From positions 16,236 through 80,235 of the forward strand of contig JAYYOR010000013.1 of NCBI GenBank assembly GCA_036130055.1: DNA of 64,000 nucleotides, read 5' to 3'. Positions 9,601 through 17,790 of the stretch are shown here, piece after piece; positions within the stretch are counted from its first letter, which is position 1; each line of letters opens with the position of its first letter. A program made the position numbers and the translations under genes. A model generated the notes under the pieces. That model worked only from the letters and a program-made list of their open reading frames with translations, did no database searches and was not told the DNA's origin. This DNA comes from TMED69 sp036130055 (GTDB lineage Bacteria > Pseudomonadota > Gammaproteobacteria > Ga0077536).

Positions 9601-10114
9601 TCTTTTAGCGAAAACTGTAGAAACTCTTAGTTCAGCTGACCAGTTAGATAAGAGTGTTGACACAAAAGAAATTGAGATGAACTTAAACATCACAGCTTTA
9701 TTGCCCGAGAAATATTTACCAGATATCCATGAACGTTTATCGATTTATAAACGACTGGCGGCAGCAAAGGATGTTCATGAATTAGACTCGATTGAAGAGG
9801 AAATGATTGATAGGTTCGGTGAGCATCCTGAGGTGGCGAAAAATCTGGTTGATTTAACGAGGATAAAGATAAAACTGATCGAATTAGGAGTAAGTAAAGT
9901 TGAATTTAACAAAACAAATAACTGGGTTGAATTCAATGAAAATAGTTGCGCATCATTTGAGAATATGATGGAATTGATAACAAGCAATACTGATTATAGT
10001 TTTAAAAATTCTCAAAGCTTGCGCATTAAAAAGATTCTTGCGAGCCCAAAACAAAAACTTGACGAGCTCAAATTTTTATATGAAAAACTTCGAAAAACCA
10101 GTAATGGATCTTAG
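6677..10114 (+). CDS. mfd: Transcription-repair coupling factor Mfd
   Basis: Mfd displaces stalled RNA polymerase and recruits UvrA for transcription-coupled repair. In order: a UvrB-homology N-terminal region, a CarD-like RNA polymerase-binding domain (VVHRQYGVGRFKGL, about residue 480), then the RecG-like SF2 helicase with Walker A GDVGFGKTEVAMRA, DEEH box, SMTATPIPRTL, and the TRG region (GRVGRSNR followed by RGAGEVLGEDQSG). The C-terminal domain is typical, and 1145 residues matches E. coli Mfd. The start is TTG with no evident Shine-Dalgarno, so the exact N-terminus is uncertain. Confidence 0.96.
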   Translation: MIKIFSPEISAPESDWQAGPGAWECMITKAAQNWNHPMAVVVPKKDFDIVAGNLNFFAFNIEILEIPSLGTLPYDRQSPSVQVIAQRVHAFNCISSKKRQITVMDEDTFFSRLPPKDELLGHAFELKLDQTVDINELSLRLVGLSYEKRRQVTEVGEFAARGSILDVFPPGSAAPVRLDFFDKKIESIRKFDPASQRSIGILNNVLIESANEIRLSSENIRRFKKNFRLLFGDKWKDSLITEQIQQGIYPSGVECYLPLFFEKTNNITDYLPENTAYVFSRNLLEAEKEFFDFIEERYKFLTLLDERPLIEPNNLYISFEQIKSSDSTTSVKFLNSSRSYEYGASLGSDFVQTLPLPSNLELEKILSQIINPSLKKFRKILVVLPKEKLKLFQEMPGFFELDFAIVNGWSGFLKAPNPVCLTIGSISKGFYSIEDSLIVHVLASKKQSHDYKKTKNGVPRLTKSFDQIIESLTSWELDSPVVHRQYGVGRFKGLTILTTDNVDTEYLEISYADQDKLYVPIRSMNLVEKYTGASPENAPLHKLGSGQWEKVKRRAKQKANDAAVEILEILARRSTKKGRKYSVQEDAFSSFCQGFYFEETPDQQQAINEVLADLESSRPMDRLLCGDVGFGKTEVAMRAAFVISNFGDQVAILAPTTILVQQHFDAFVERFADTPIKISALSRSIEKKNVASTIAEIEKGSVDIVIGTHKLLSSSIKFKRLGLLIIDEEHRFGVLQKEKIKKYRGDVNVLSMTATPIPRTLNMSLSGMKDLSIMATPPENRVPINTMVLEWSDEIIKESITREISRGGQVYFIHNEVKTIEEVELKIKRILPKISLKIVHGQLNKISLGQIMKEFYRGDIDLLLATTIVESGIDNPRTNTIIINKAHKLGLAQLYQLRGRVGRSNRSAFAYIFIPNRKLLSADSLKRVEAIESLNQLGMGFLLASHDLEIRGAGEVLGEDQSGEIHQMGYSMFNDLLAKTVETLSSADQLDKSVDTKEIEMNLNITALLPEKYLPDIHERLSIYKRLAAAKDVHELDSIEEEMIDRFGEHPEVAKNLVDLTRIKIKLIELGVSKVEFNKTNNWVEFNENSCASFENMMELITSNTDYSFKNSQSLRIKKILASPKQKLDELKFLYEKLRKTSNGS

Positions 10115-10733
10115 ATTCCTGTCGATTCTTTCAGTATGCCTTTTTTTTTCCCTTTCCGGACAGGCTAGGACTTATCAGGTTGAGCTAGAGGTTTTTGGTA
10201 TCAATGTCTTTTCGTCCTCTTCTGAGAAGTTAAGTCGCCCAACATTTATACCGGAATTCCGTAAAACTAGGGTGCTAGAGGAAATGGTAGAACCTATTTC
10301 TATTAATGGAGATCAAATAGACTTCGGTTATCCTTTGTTTAAAATACTTCCCGTTTCAGCCAGACTATTAGATTTAGGTCGGATATTTGAAAATGGAAAT
10401 CAATTCACTCGGATAACCACACTTGCATGGAATCATCCAAGAGACAATTCAGAAAAAATCTACATCGCAAGTGAGGCGCGATACACGGGAGAAGTCTCAA
10501 AAAACGAGAAGTTTTTTGATTCAAATGTTGATATGCTTAACATTAGGAAAATTCAAGGTACAGTCAAATTACAAATTGACCGGTTAATGTTTTTAGAGCT
10601 TGATTTTATTTATGACCATGACGTGTTTGGATTGATACAACTTAGTGAAAAAAGAAGAATAAAGCTTAATGAGTTAAACTATTTTGACCATCCCTTATTT
10701 GGGATAGTCACGTTAGTGACGCCTATTGACTAG
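10104..10733 (+). CDS. csiV: CsiV-family exported protein
   Basis: This is an exported protein of about 209 residues with a signal peptide (hydrophobic stretch about residues 5-18, likely cleavage after SGQA). The mature N-terminus TYQVELEVFGINVF, and the position between mfd and a methylthioinosine phosphorylase gene, match CsiV of Pseudomonas, a periplasmic peptidoglycan-binding protein that supports LpoA/PBP1a function. The ATG at 10104 overlaps the mfd stop. An alternative ATG at 10080 would add eight residues. Neither has a clear Shine-Dalgarno. The family assignment rests on context and general resemblance. Confidence 0.7.
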   Translation: MDLRFLSILSVCLFFSLSGQARTYQVELEVFGINVFSSSSEKLSRPTFIPEFRKTRVLEEMVEPISINGDQIDFGYPLFKILPVSARLLDLGRIFENGNQFTRITTLAWNHPRDNSEKIYIASEARYTGEVSKNEKFFDSNVDMLNIRKIQGTVKLQIDRLMFLELDFIYDHDVFGLIQLSEKRRIKLNELNYFDHPLFGIVTLVTPID

Positions 10734-11456
10734 TTAGTCATTTAAAATGAATCGTTTGAATATTCGAAATGAGGTTTCAGCTCCCTTTTTTATTTCCCTT
10801 TGCATATCGCTTATAGATATTGGTTCGCTATCAACTCCAGCAGCCGGGTTAACAATATAAGCTATGCATGCATATTTGATGTCAAGTTCTGCTGCTAAAC
10901 ATGCTTCAGGCATCCCGGTCATTCCAACTATATCGCAACCGTCATTCTGCAATCTTTTAATTTCCGCGGCGGTCTCAAGTCTAGGTCCTTGAGTAATTGC
11001 ATGCACCCCTCGCTCTTCTGCTCTTATTTCTAAATCTTCACATGCTTTAATTAGTTTAATTCTCAGTTGTTCATTATATGGTTGTGAGAACTCTATATGT
11101 TTAACTGCATCACTATTTTCAAAAAAGGTTTGGGCTCTGCTATAAGTATAGTCAATAATTTGATCTGGTATTATAACTTTACCAGTTTGGAAATTTATTC
11201 CGCCCACTGCTGCGCTAGCTATAATTTTGTTTACACCTAATTCATGAAGTGCACTAATATTTGCTTGGTAGTTGATTTTATGTGGTAAGATTTTGCCTCC
11301 GCCGTGTCGTTGCATAAACATAAATTCGCATCCATCAAGAGAAATTTTTCTTAAAGCTTGAGAAGGTGTTCCCCACTTGGTCACCGTATCAAATAGTTTG
11401 ACAGTTTTCTCGTCTAGAAAATTTTCAAAGCCGCTTCCTCCAATGAATCCTATCAT
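10734..11456 (-). CDS. S-methyl-5'-thioinosine phosphorylase (MTAP/PNP family)
   Basis: This purine nucleoside phosphorylase of the MTAP family has 240 residues. The N-terminal phosphate-binding GGSGF, the RHGGG and PHKINYQAN motifs, and TQGPRLETAAEI near residue 155 are visible. The Pseudomonas homologue beside mfd-csiV prefers methylthioinosine over methylthioadenosine, so 5'-methylthioinosine to hypoxanthine plus methylthioribose-1-phosphate is the likely reaction. The next gene upstream is a phosphoribosyltransferase that could recover the hypoxanthine. The start overlaps that gene's stop by 4 bases. Confidence 0.85.
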   Translation of the reverse strand: MIGFIGGSGFENFLDEKTVKLFDTVTKWGTPSQALRKISLDGCEFMFMQRHGGGKILPHKINYQANISALHELGVNKIIASAAVGGINFQTGKVIIPDQIIDYTYSRAQTFFENSDAVKHIEFSQPYNEQLRIKLIKACEDLEIRAEERGVHAITQGPRLETAAEIKRLQNDGCDIVGMTGMPEACLAAELDIKYACIAYIVNPAAGVDSEPISISDMQREIKKGAETSFRIFKRFILND

Positions 11457-12028
11457 TCTTGTCCCAGGCCTCTGTTTTGATTTAGGGCAAAGATACCATC
11501 AAGATTTCTAAAATGACCATGATAATCTAACCCTGACCCGAAAAGATACTTGTTGGGAAGGTTAATTGCATAAAAGTCTGATTCCTGAATCCCTTTACGA
11601 ATCGGGATATTTTTTTTGACCATGACCGCTGAGTATACTGATTTCGCCCCTGATTTATGACATTCTCTAATTGCTTCACTAAGAGTTATTCCATGGTCAA
11701 GTATGTCATCTATTACCAGGACATTTCTGTTTCTAATATTTTTCTGGGGTTTTCGATGCCAAAATGGAAGTCCTCCTGTCGTGTTGTTTCCATAACGCGA
11801 GAGGTGAATATAATCTAATTCGCAATTAGACTGAAAGTATCTCATAAATAATGCAGTCGGGTATAAGCCTCCGTTCATTATTGTTAGGATGATGAGATTT
11901 TTGTCGCCAAGCTCAGTTTCTATTTTTTTAGACATTTTTTCCATAGAACGATCAACTGCTTTTTTTTCAATTAGAAGTTCTGAATTATTGACTATTTGAC
12001 TTAAATCGCTTTGCTTGGCCTTACTCAT
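11453..12028 (-). CDS. Hypoxanthine-guanine phosphoribosyltransferase family protein
   Basis: This type I phosphoribosyltransferase has 191 residues. The PRPP-binding loop VLVIDDILDHGITLSEA is clear, and MNGGLYPTALFM matches the first substrate loop of hypoxanthine/guanine phosphoribosyltransferases. Its position directly upstream of the methylthioinosine phosphorylase, with a 4-base overlap, suggests it converts released hypoxanthine to IMP. It also overlaps the end of the DUF815 ATPase gene by 8 bases. Function is from family and context; substrate preference is inferred. Confidence 0.83.
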   Translation of the reverse strand: MSKAKQSDLSQIVNNSELLIEKKAVDRSMEKMSKKIETELGDKNLIILTIMNGGLYPTALFMRYFQSNCELDYIHLSRYGNNTTGGLPFWHRKPQKNIRNRNVLVIDDILDHGITLSEAIRECHKSGAKSVYSAVMVKKNIPIRKGIQESDFYAINLPNKYLFGSGLDYHGHFRNLDGIFALNQNRGLGQE

Positions 12029-12902
12029 TTTTCCCCAATCTTTTTTTTCCTAACCAATCTAATGCGAATTGATATGCAACCCGACCGCTTCTAGATCCTC
12101 TTTCCAAGGACCACCGAAGGGCGCTTGTCCTTATTTCCTCTAGTTCATCTGCCAAAAGAGCTCTGCAAGCCATTTTTTTTAAATGTGAGGTGGCAATATT
12201 AACATAATCATCTTGGGAAAAAGGATGAAATGACAACCATATTCCAAAGCGTTCGGAAAGTGATATTTTCTCTTCGATAGCCTCGCTATGATGTAATTCA
12301 TTGTTTATTATTTGTCCTTTGAAGTTTTCCGCGGCGTCTTCTGGAACTATGTGTCTCCTATTAGAAGTGGCATAAACAATAAATTGTTTTTCTACTCTGA
12401 TAGAGCCATCTAAAACCGTTTTGAGGATTTTGTAGTCTGTCTCATTATTTTCGAACGTGAGGTCGTCGCAAAAAATAACAAATTTACCCTTCAAATTGGT
12501 AATTTTTTTCATGATAACGGGGATATCAGCCATATCTTTTGGTTGTACTTCTATCATTTTTAGGCCGCTAGCGGAAAATTCATTCAATATTGCTCTAATT
12601 AATGACGATTTCCCAGTGCCTCGAGGCCCCCACAGTAGAGCATTATTGGCTGGATATCCCGCGAGAAATTGCAGCGTATTTCGTTTAAGTACGGTCTTTT
12701 GCCTATCTATATAGTGAAGATCATCCAGAGCATCTTCATCTGATAGTTCGATCGCCTCTAAAAATCCATTCCTATTAACTTTATTCCAGATCCAGGCCAC
12801 TGAATCCTCATTAAGTTCATCATCGTTATGATAGGTATTCAAAAGTTTTTCAACCTTTTGAAGAATCTTTTCTGCTTTATCAAGTACTCTTTGTTTTTTC
12901 AT
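12021..12902 (-). CDS. DUF815 family AAA-type ATP-binding protein
   Basis: This is a 293-residue P-loop ATPase of the DUF815 family. Walker A GPRGTGKSSLIRA lies near residue 91 and Walker B FVIFCDDLTFE near 142. The TSNRRHIVP segment and the C-terminal RSGRVAYQFALDWLG are characteristic. Biochemical role is unknown; relatives are annotated as AAA-like predicted ATPases. It heads an overlapping three-gene unit with the phosphoribosyltransferase and the methylthioinosine phosphorylase. The unit reads away from glyA, and a TATAAT lies about 65 bases upstream. Confidence 0.85.
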   Translation of the reverse strand: MKKQRVLDKAEKILQKVEKLLNTYHNDDELNEDSVAWIWNKVNRNGFLEAIELSDEDALDDLHYIDRQKTVLKRNTLQFLAGYPANNALLWGPRGTGKSSLIRAILNEFSASGLKMIEVQPKDMADIPVIMKKITNLKGKFVIFCDDLTFENNETDYKILKTVLDGSIRVEKQFIVYATSNRRHIVPEDAAENFKGQIINNELHHSEAIEEKISLSERFGIWLSFHPFSQDDYVNIATSHLKKMACRALLADELEEIRTSALRWSLERGSRSGRVAYQFALDWLGKKRLGKNE

Positions 12903-13120
12903 ATTTTATTTATATTTCTTCTGACAGAGATCTAAGCTGTTTCCAAGATAAGAAAATTCAGCGATAATTATACAGAGTTTTACAAGACCATGGGTAAATA
13001 AAAGCCTATCAAGTGCGACGTCAGGGAAATTAGTTTACAATATCAGTAAAGATCGATAGATCAGACAGAGAAATTTCAAGCAATCTTATTTTACAACTAG
13101 ATTTTTATGTAGGTTATTTT
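12903..13120 (+). promoter_or_regulatory. Divergent intergenic region between DUF815 gene and glyA
   Basis: This 218 bp region is the longest gap in the window and must hold both divergent promoters. For the leftward unit, a perfect TATAAT is read on the minus strand at 12967-12972, without a convincing -35 at 17 bases. For glyA, TTTACA at 13034-13039 followed 17 bases later by TAGATC is a weak candidate. I see no convincing riboswitch fold or open reading frame here. Promoter positions are guesses from consensus only. Confidence 0.35.
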
Positions 13121-14410
13121 ATGGAAAAAAATTTTTACTCATCAATGCGACAACAGGACCCCGAATTCTTTGCACTATTAAGTGAAGAAGTTGCTAGGCA
13201 AGAGGAACATATCGAATTAATAGCTTCTGAAAACTACGCTAGTCCCGCTGTTATGGAAGCCTGCGGAACACTTTTAACTAACAAATATGCGGAAGGCTAT
13301 CCTGGTAAAAGATATTATGGAGGTTGTGAGTATGTTGATAAAATAGAGAATCTAGCCATTGAGAGAGCGAAAAAACTTTTTAAAGTAGAATATGTCAATG
13401 TTCAACCGCACTCAGGCTCGCAAGCAAATGCAGCTGTATTTTTGGCCTTGTTGAAACCTGGTGATACTATATTAGGAATGGGACTTTCTGATGGCGGACA
13501 TTTGACCCATGGATCTACAGTAAATTTTTCTGGAAAAATTTACCAATCTGTGACTTATGGCGTTGACCATGAAACTGGACTAATAAATTATAACAAACTT
13601 AATGATTTAGCTGTTAAGCATAATCCAAAAATTATTATTGGAGGATTTTCAGCCTATTCGAGATTAATTGATTGGAAGAAACTTAAAGATATTGCAAATG
13701 AGGTGGGAGCTTTTTTAATGGCAGATATTGCACATGTAGCTGGTTTGGTGGCTACAGGACTTTATCCAAGCCCTGTAGATTTTGCTGATGTTGTTACATC
13801 CACCACTCACAAGACTCTTAGAGGGCCTAGGTCCGGTATAATCATGTCCAATAATTCTACACTTTTTAGAAAATTCAATTCAGCTGTGTTTCCAGGTTCA
13901 CAAGGAGGGCCTTTGATGCATGTGATTGGAGCCAAAGCTATCGCCTTCCAAGAAGCACTTGAAAATAGTTTTTGTTCCTATCAAGAACAAGTATTATCTA
14001 ATGCAAAAATAATGGCAGACACTTTCTCGACTAGGTCATATGACGTTGTTTCCGGAGGGACTGATAATCACTTAATTTTATTAGATTTAACCAAACACAA
14101 GATAACAGGTAAAGCGGCCGAGGAAGCTCTCGGTCAGGCGAATATAACGGTCAACAAAAATTCAGTTCCTAATGATAAAGAGTCACCTTTTGTGACTAGC
14201 GGTATAAGAATTGGTACCCCAGCAATAACAACGCGCGGATTTAAACAAGCAGAAGCTAAAATCGTTGCTGATTGGATCTGTAATATTTTAGATAGTGAAT
14301 GTGACAAGCGGATAATCGACGAGGTAAAACAGAATGTCCTACGTTTGTGCAATGATTACCCTGTATACTCTACTAAAAATAAAAAAATACAGGTAGCGAT
14401 GTCTGGATAA
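13121..14410 (+). CDS. glyA: Serine hydroxymethyltransferase
   Basis: This PLP enzyme interconverts serine and glycine with transfer of a one-carbon unit to tetrahydrofolate. The N-terminal IELIASENYASPAVMEA, the NVQPHSGSQANAAVF segment, and the PLP-lysine motif VTSTTHKTLRGPRSG (near residue 227) are diagnostic. It has 429 residues, slightly longer than E. coli GlyA. It starts a long rightward run through nrdR, the rib genes, nusB and thiL; glyA-nrdR-ribD adjacency is common in gammaproteobacteria. Confidence 0.97.
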   Translation: MEKNFYSSMRQQDPEFFALLSEEVARQEEHIELIASENYASPAVMEACGTLLTNKYAEGYPGKRYYGGCEYVDKIENLAIERAKKLFKVEYVNVQPHSGSQANAAVFLALLKPGDTILGMGLSDGGHLTHGSTVNFSGKIYQSVTYGVDHETGLINYNKLNDLAVKHNPKIIIGGFSAYSRLIDWKKLKDIANEVGAFLMADIAHVAGLVATGLYPSPVDFADVVTSTTHKTLRGPRSGIIMSNNSTLFRKFNSAVFPGSQGGPLMHVIGAKAIAFQEALENSFCSYQEQVLSNAKIMADTFSTRSYDVVSGGTDNHLILLDLTKHKITGKAAEEALGQANITVNKNSVPNDKESPFVTSGIRIGTPAITTRGFKQAEAKIVADWICNILDSECDKRIIDEVKQNVLRLCNDYPVYSTKNKKIQVAMSG

Positions 14411-14421
14411 AGAGCTTAAAT

Positions 14422-14916
14422 ATGCGCTGCCCTTTTTGTTTTTTTGAAGATACAAAAGTAGTAGACTCGAGGCTGCAACCAGGTGGCGATCAAATTCGAC
14501 GGCGCCGAGAGTGTCTGCAATGCAATACTCGTTTCACAACCTACGAAAGTGCTCTTCTTATACTTCCTAGAGTGGTAAAAAATGATGGAAGAAGGGAGTC
14601 TTTTTCGGAGGATAAATTACGAACGAGTTTCCTCAAAGCATTAGAAAAAAGATCAATTGATACAAGCAGAATAGAAGAGCAAATCGATAATATAAAAATT
14701 ATTTTAAGAAAACGTGGTGATAAAGAAATTCGTTCAAGTGAAATTGGAAAACTGGTAATGTCCTCTTTAAGGGTTTTAGACAGGGTTGCTTATGTTCGTT
14801 TTGCTTCAGTTTACCGGAGTTTCGAAGATGTTAAGGCGTTTCTGGACGAAGTAAAGATGTTGGAGGAAGATTTGTTAGAATTAGATAGTGCGCAACTAGA
14901 ATTATTAAAACGCTGA
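14422..14916 (+). CDS. nrdR: Transcriptional repressor NrdR
   Basis: NrdR is the ATP/dATP-sensing repressor of ribonucleotide reductase genes. It has an N-terminal zinc ribbon with Cys3, Cys6, Cys31 and Cys34 (CPFC, CLQC), the GGDQIRRRRECLQC motif, and an ATP-cone domain (ILPRVVKNDGRRESF onward). Length is 164 residues. It lies 11 bases after glyA and just before ribD, the conserved family position. Confidence 0.96.
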   Translation: MRCPFCFFEDTKVVDSRLQPGGDQIRRRRECLQCNTRFTTYESALLILPRVVKNDGRRESFSEDKLRTSFLKALEKRSIDTSRIEEQIDNIKIILRKRGDKEIRSSEIGKLVMSSLRVLDRVAYVRFASVYRSFEDVKAFLDEVKMLEEDLLELDSAQLELLKR

Positions 14917-14922
14917 AGGTTT

Positions 14923-16029
14923 TTGATTTTGATTTATGATGAAACGCATAAAGCTAATATGAATGTAGCTTTTGAAGAGGCTAAAAAAGGGATTTTTTCT
15001 TCGGCGCCAAATCCATCTGTGGGTTGTGTGATTGTTAAAGAAGGGAAAATCATTGCGAGAGGATTTCATGCAAAATGTGGTTCCGATCACGCCGAAGTGG
15101 TCGCTTTAAAACAGGCCGGAAAGCAGGCAGCTGGTGGTTACTGTTACGTGACATTAGAACCTTGTAACCATATTGGTAGAACAGGGCGTTGTACGGATGC
15201 ATTAATTGACGCTAAAGTGAAGGCTGTGATTGCGGCAATTAGAGACCCAAACCCTGCAGTCGAAGGCGATGGAATTGAGCGTTTAAAAAGAGCTGGAATA
15301 GATGTATTAGTTGACGTAGAGAGGGAATTTGCGGAAGAATTCTACAAAAACTATTTATTTAGAGTTAAAAACAACCGGCCGTTGGTCAAATTAAAAATTG
15401 GAATGAGCATTGATGCTTCTTCAGCCATGAAAAGCGGTGAAAGTAAATGGATAACAAGTAAATCTTCAAGAGAAGATGTACAATTTCTAAGAGCAGCTTC
15501 GTGTGTGATTTTAACAGGAGTAGGCACTGTGACAAGCGATAACCCTTCGCTCAATGTGAGGCATCCTAATATTTTTATGAATGGTAGGCAGCCCACTAGA
15601 GTAGTTTTGGATTCTAATCTTAGCATTAATATTGAGTCAAAAATTCTAAATGATAATGAGAAAACAATAATATTTACATGTTCTCAAAACGCAAAATCAG
15701 TTAAAAAATTAAGAATGCAAGGTTCTGAAGTTTACAAATTGCCAGAGCATGATAAACGGGTTGACCTTCAACAAGTATTTCATAGATTAAATCAAATGAA
15801 TATTAATCAAGTTTTGGTAGAAGCGGGCAGTCTTTTGACATCTAAAATTTTATCAACTGACTACTGGGATGAACTAATTATCTATATAGCACCCAAGCTC
15901 TTAGGTAATGAGTCTCGTTCTGCAATAAAAATTAAGTCTCCTGAGAGGTTGTGCCAAGCCAAAAACCTTGAATTAATAGACGTCAAGCCATTTGATGATG
16001 ATGTTAGGTTGACTTACAGAAAAATTTAG
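14923..16029 (+). CDS. ribD: Riboflavin biosynthesis protein RibD (deaminase/reductase)
   Basis: This bifunctional enzyme deaminates and then reduces the pyrimidine intermediate of riboflavin synthesis. The N-terminal deaminase zinc motif (SDHAEVVAL, then LEPCNHIGRTGRC) and the C-terminal reductase domain (VKLKIGMSIDASSA, then LRAASCVILTGVGTV, and VEAGSLL) are present. It has 368 residues, as in E. coli. The called start is TTG at 14923; a TTG at 14929 is better spaced (9 bases) from the GAAGG at 14915-14919. Either choice alters only two residues. Confidence 0.95.
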   Translation: MILIYDETHKANMNVAFEEAKKGIFSSAPNPSVGCVIVKEGKIIARGFHAKCGSDHAEVVALKQAGKQAAGGYCYVTLEPCNHIGRTGRCTDALIDAKVKAVIAAIRDPNPAVEGDGIERLKRAGIDVLVDVEREFAEEFYKNYLFRVKNNRPLVKLKIGMSIDASSAMKSGESKWITSKSSREDVQFLRAASCVILTGVGTVTSDNPSLNVRHPNIFMNGRQPTRVVLDSNLSINIESKILNDNEKTIIFTCSQNAKSVKKLRMQGSEVYKLPEHDKRVDLQQVFHRLNQMNINQVLVEAGSLLTSKILSTDYWDELIIYIAPKLLGNESRSAIKIKSPERLCQAKNLELIDVKPFDDDVRLTYRKI

Positions 16030-16041
16030 AGGAACAATAAA

Positions 16042-16638
16042 TTGTTTACAGGTATTGTTAGTGCGGTGGGCTGCATCTCAAAAAAATTAGCAGATGGTAA
16101 TTCGATGAAATTAGAAATAACCTGTCCGAACTTTGATACAGGTGACATCGAATTAGGTGATTCAATTTCGGTTTCGGGTGCCTGCTTAACCGTTGTAGAT
16201 AAAAGTCTAAATAGTTTTTCGGTCGACGTTTCAATAGAAACCTTAAACCAAACTACACTTGGCGAAAAAACCGAGGGTGCATATGTGAACCTAGAAAAAT
16301 CAATGAAAGCGAATGACAGGTTTGGAGGTCATATTGTAACTGGACATGTCGACAATAAAGCAAAAGTTATCAAAAGAAGAAATTTATCTAATTATGTATC
16401 TTTTCAAATTGAGCCTCCGAAAGAGTTTATGAAATATATTGCAAAAAAAGGCTCCGTCTGTATTGATGGTGTCAGCCTAACGGTAAACGATACTTCGGAC
16501 AATTTTTTTGAATTATTGCTTATACCCCACACCCTAAAAATAACTACACTCGGAGGATTAGAGGAGTCAAACTTAGTAAACCTGGAGATCGATTTGATTG
16601 CAAGATACTTAGAGAAATTAACATATAGCAGGGATTAA
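16042..16638 (+). CDS. ribE: Riboflavin synthase alpha chain
   Basis: The enzyme dismutates two 6,7-dimethyl-8-ribityllumazine molecules to riboflavin. The internal duplication of lumazine-binding barrels is visible: the first begins MFTGIVSAVG, the second around FGGHIVTGHVDNKAKV. GACLTVVD and GVSLTVND are the matching motifs of the two halves. The start is TTG with a GAGGA 7-8 bases upstream. It is 198 residues long, close to the family norm, and sits between ribD and ribBX. Confidence 0.95.
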   Translation: MFTGIVSAVGCISKKLADGNSMKLEITCPNFDTGDIELGDSISVSGACLTVVDKSLNSFSVDVSIETLNQTTLGEKTEGAYVNLEKSMKANDRFGGHIVTGHVDNKAKVIKRRNLSNYVSFQIEPPKEFMKYIAKKGSVCIDGVSLTVNDTSDNFFELLLIPHTLKITTLGGLEESNLVNLEIDLIARYLEKLTYSRD

Positions 16639-16659
16639 TTGTATTCGGACTAATATATA

Positions 16660-17790
16660 ATGAAATTGAATTCTACCGAAGAACTTATTGATGATATCAA
16701 AAAGGGCAAAATGATCATCGTTATGGACGATGAGGATAGAGAAAACGAGGGAGATTTTATAGTTGCCGCTGAATTCTGTAATGCGGAACATGTGAACTTT
16801 ATGGCCAAACACGGAAGAGGATTGATATGTTTAACCTTAACCGAAGAGAGATGCCAGCAACTGAATATACCTTTGATGGTAAGAAGTTCAATGGATGTTC
16901 ATTCCACTAACTTTACTGTTTCGATAGAGGCATCGAGAGGTGTGACCACGGGCATATCAGCAGCAGATCGAGCGAAAACCATTGAAACTGCTATTAAGGC
17001 GAATGCTAAACCCTCAGATTTAACACAGCCTGGCCATATTTTTCCTTTGATGGCTCAACCCGGAGGGGTGTTAACTCGAGCTGGCCATACGGAGGCTGGT
17101 TGCGATTTTGCCAAATGTGCGAATTTAGAACCAGCAGCTGCTATAGTAGAAATACTTAATGATGATGGAACGATGGCACGTCGACCAGATTTAGAGAAGA
17201 TTGCCCAAAAATTTAAGCTAAAAATAGGCACTATTGCCGACTTAATTAAATTTAGAGTAAAAAATGAACGTACGATTTCAAGGCTTGCATCACGTAAATT
17301 AGAAATCCGAGGCACTAAATTTGAGTTGATTACTTACACGGATTCTTTAAGTGAGGCGACACATTTTGCACTAACGAAAGGGAATGTCAATTCGAAAAAT
17401 CCGGTCTATGTAAGGGTGCAAACGCAAAGCAAATTAGGCGATATTGGTCATTTGGTCGACAATAGTAGTCGAACTTATATTGATAAAATAATGCAATTTA
17501 TTTCAGAAAAAGATGCTGGCGTATTAGTTATGTTGGCAAATTATGGGAGAAATGGAGATATAATAAATTTATTAGAGGATAGTTCAATAGAAAATTCCTC
17601 AAAATCGAGTGATAATTTGGTAATGAATTGGAGGCGGATTGGGACTGGTAGCCAGATACTGAGGGATTTGGGAGTCCAGAAAATGAAAGTCATTGGGCAA
17701 AAGCACAAATACCATGCAATATCAGGGTTTGGCTTAGAGGTAATAGAACATATACAGTTGAGTAAAATTAATGAAAACGAGTCAAGTTGA
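16660..17790 (+). CDS. ribB: 3,4-dihydroxy-2-butanone-4-phosphate synthase with degenerate GTP cyclohydrolase II-like domain (RibBX type)
   Basis: Residues 1-205 form a complete DHBP synthase, which makes the four-carbon unit of riboflavin. Signatures are MDDEDRENEGDFI, TNFTVSIEASRGVTTGISAADRA, and RAGHTEAGCDFAK. Residues 210-376 occupy the place of GTP cyclohydrolase II but lack its zinc-binding cysteine motif; no cysteine occurs in this half. This is the RibBX architecture known from proteobacteria, in which the C-terminal domain has no cyclohydrolase activity. A separate ribA would therefore be needed elsewhere in the genome. Confidence 0.9.
   Translation: MKLNSTEELIDDIKKGKMIIVMDDEDRENEGDFIVAAEFCNAEHVNFMAKHGRGLICLTLTEERCQQLNIPLMVRSSMDVHSTNFTVSIEASRGVTTGISAADRAKTIETAIKANAKPSDLTQPGHIFPLMAQPGGVLTRAGHTEAGCDFAKCANLEPAAAIVEILNDDGTMARRPDLEKIAQKFKLKIGTIADLIKFRVKNERTISRLASRKLEIRGTKFELITYTDSLSEATHFALTKGNVNSKNPVYVRVQTQSKLGDIGHLVDNSSRTYIDKIMQFISEKDAGVLVMLANYGRNGDIINLLEDSSIENSSKSSDNLVMNWRRIGTGSQILRDLGVQKMKVIGQKHKYHAISGFGLEVIEHIQLSKINENESS

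Noticed and set aside
12903..13120. Riboswitch or structured leader ahead of glyA
   Set aside because: I could not find the conserved cores of the glycine, purine or PreQ1 riboswitches or a convincing stem; the gap is only described as a divergent promoter region.
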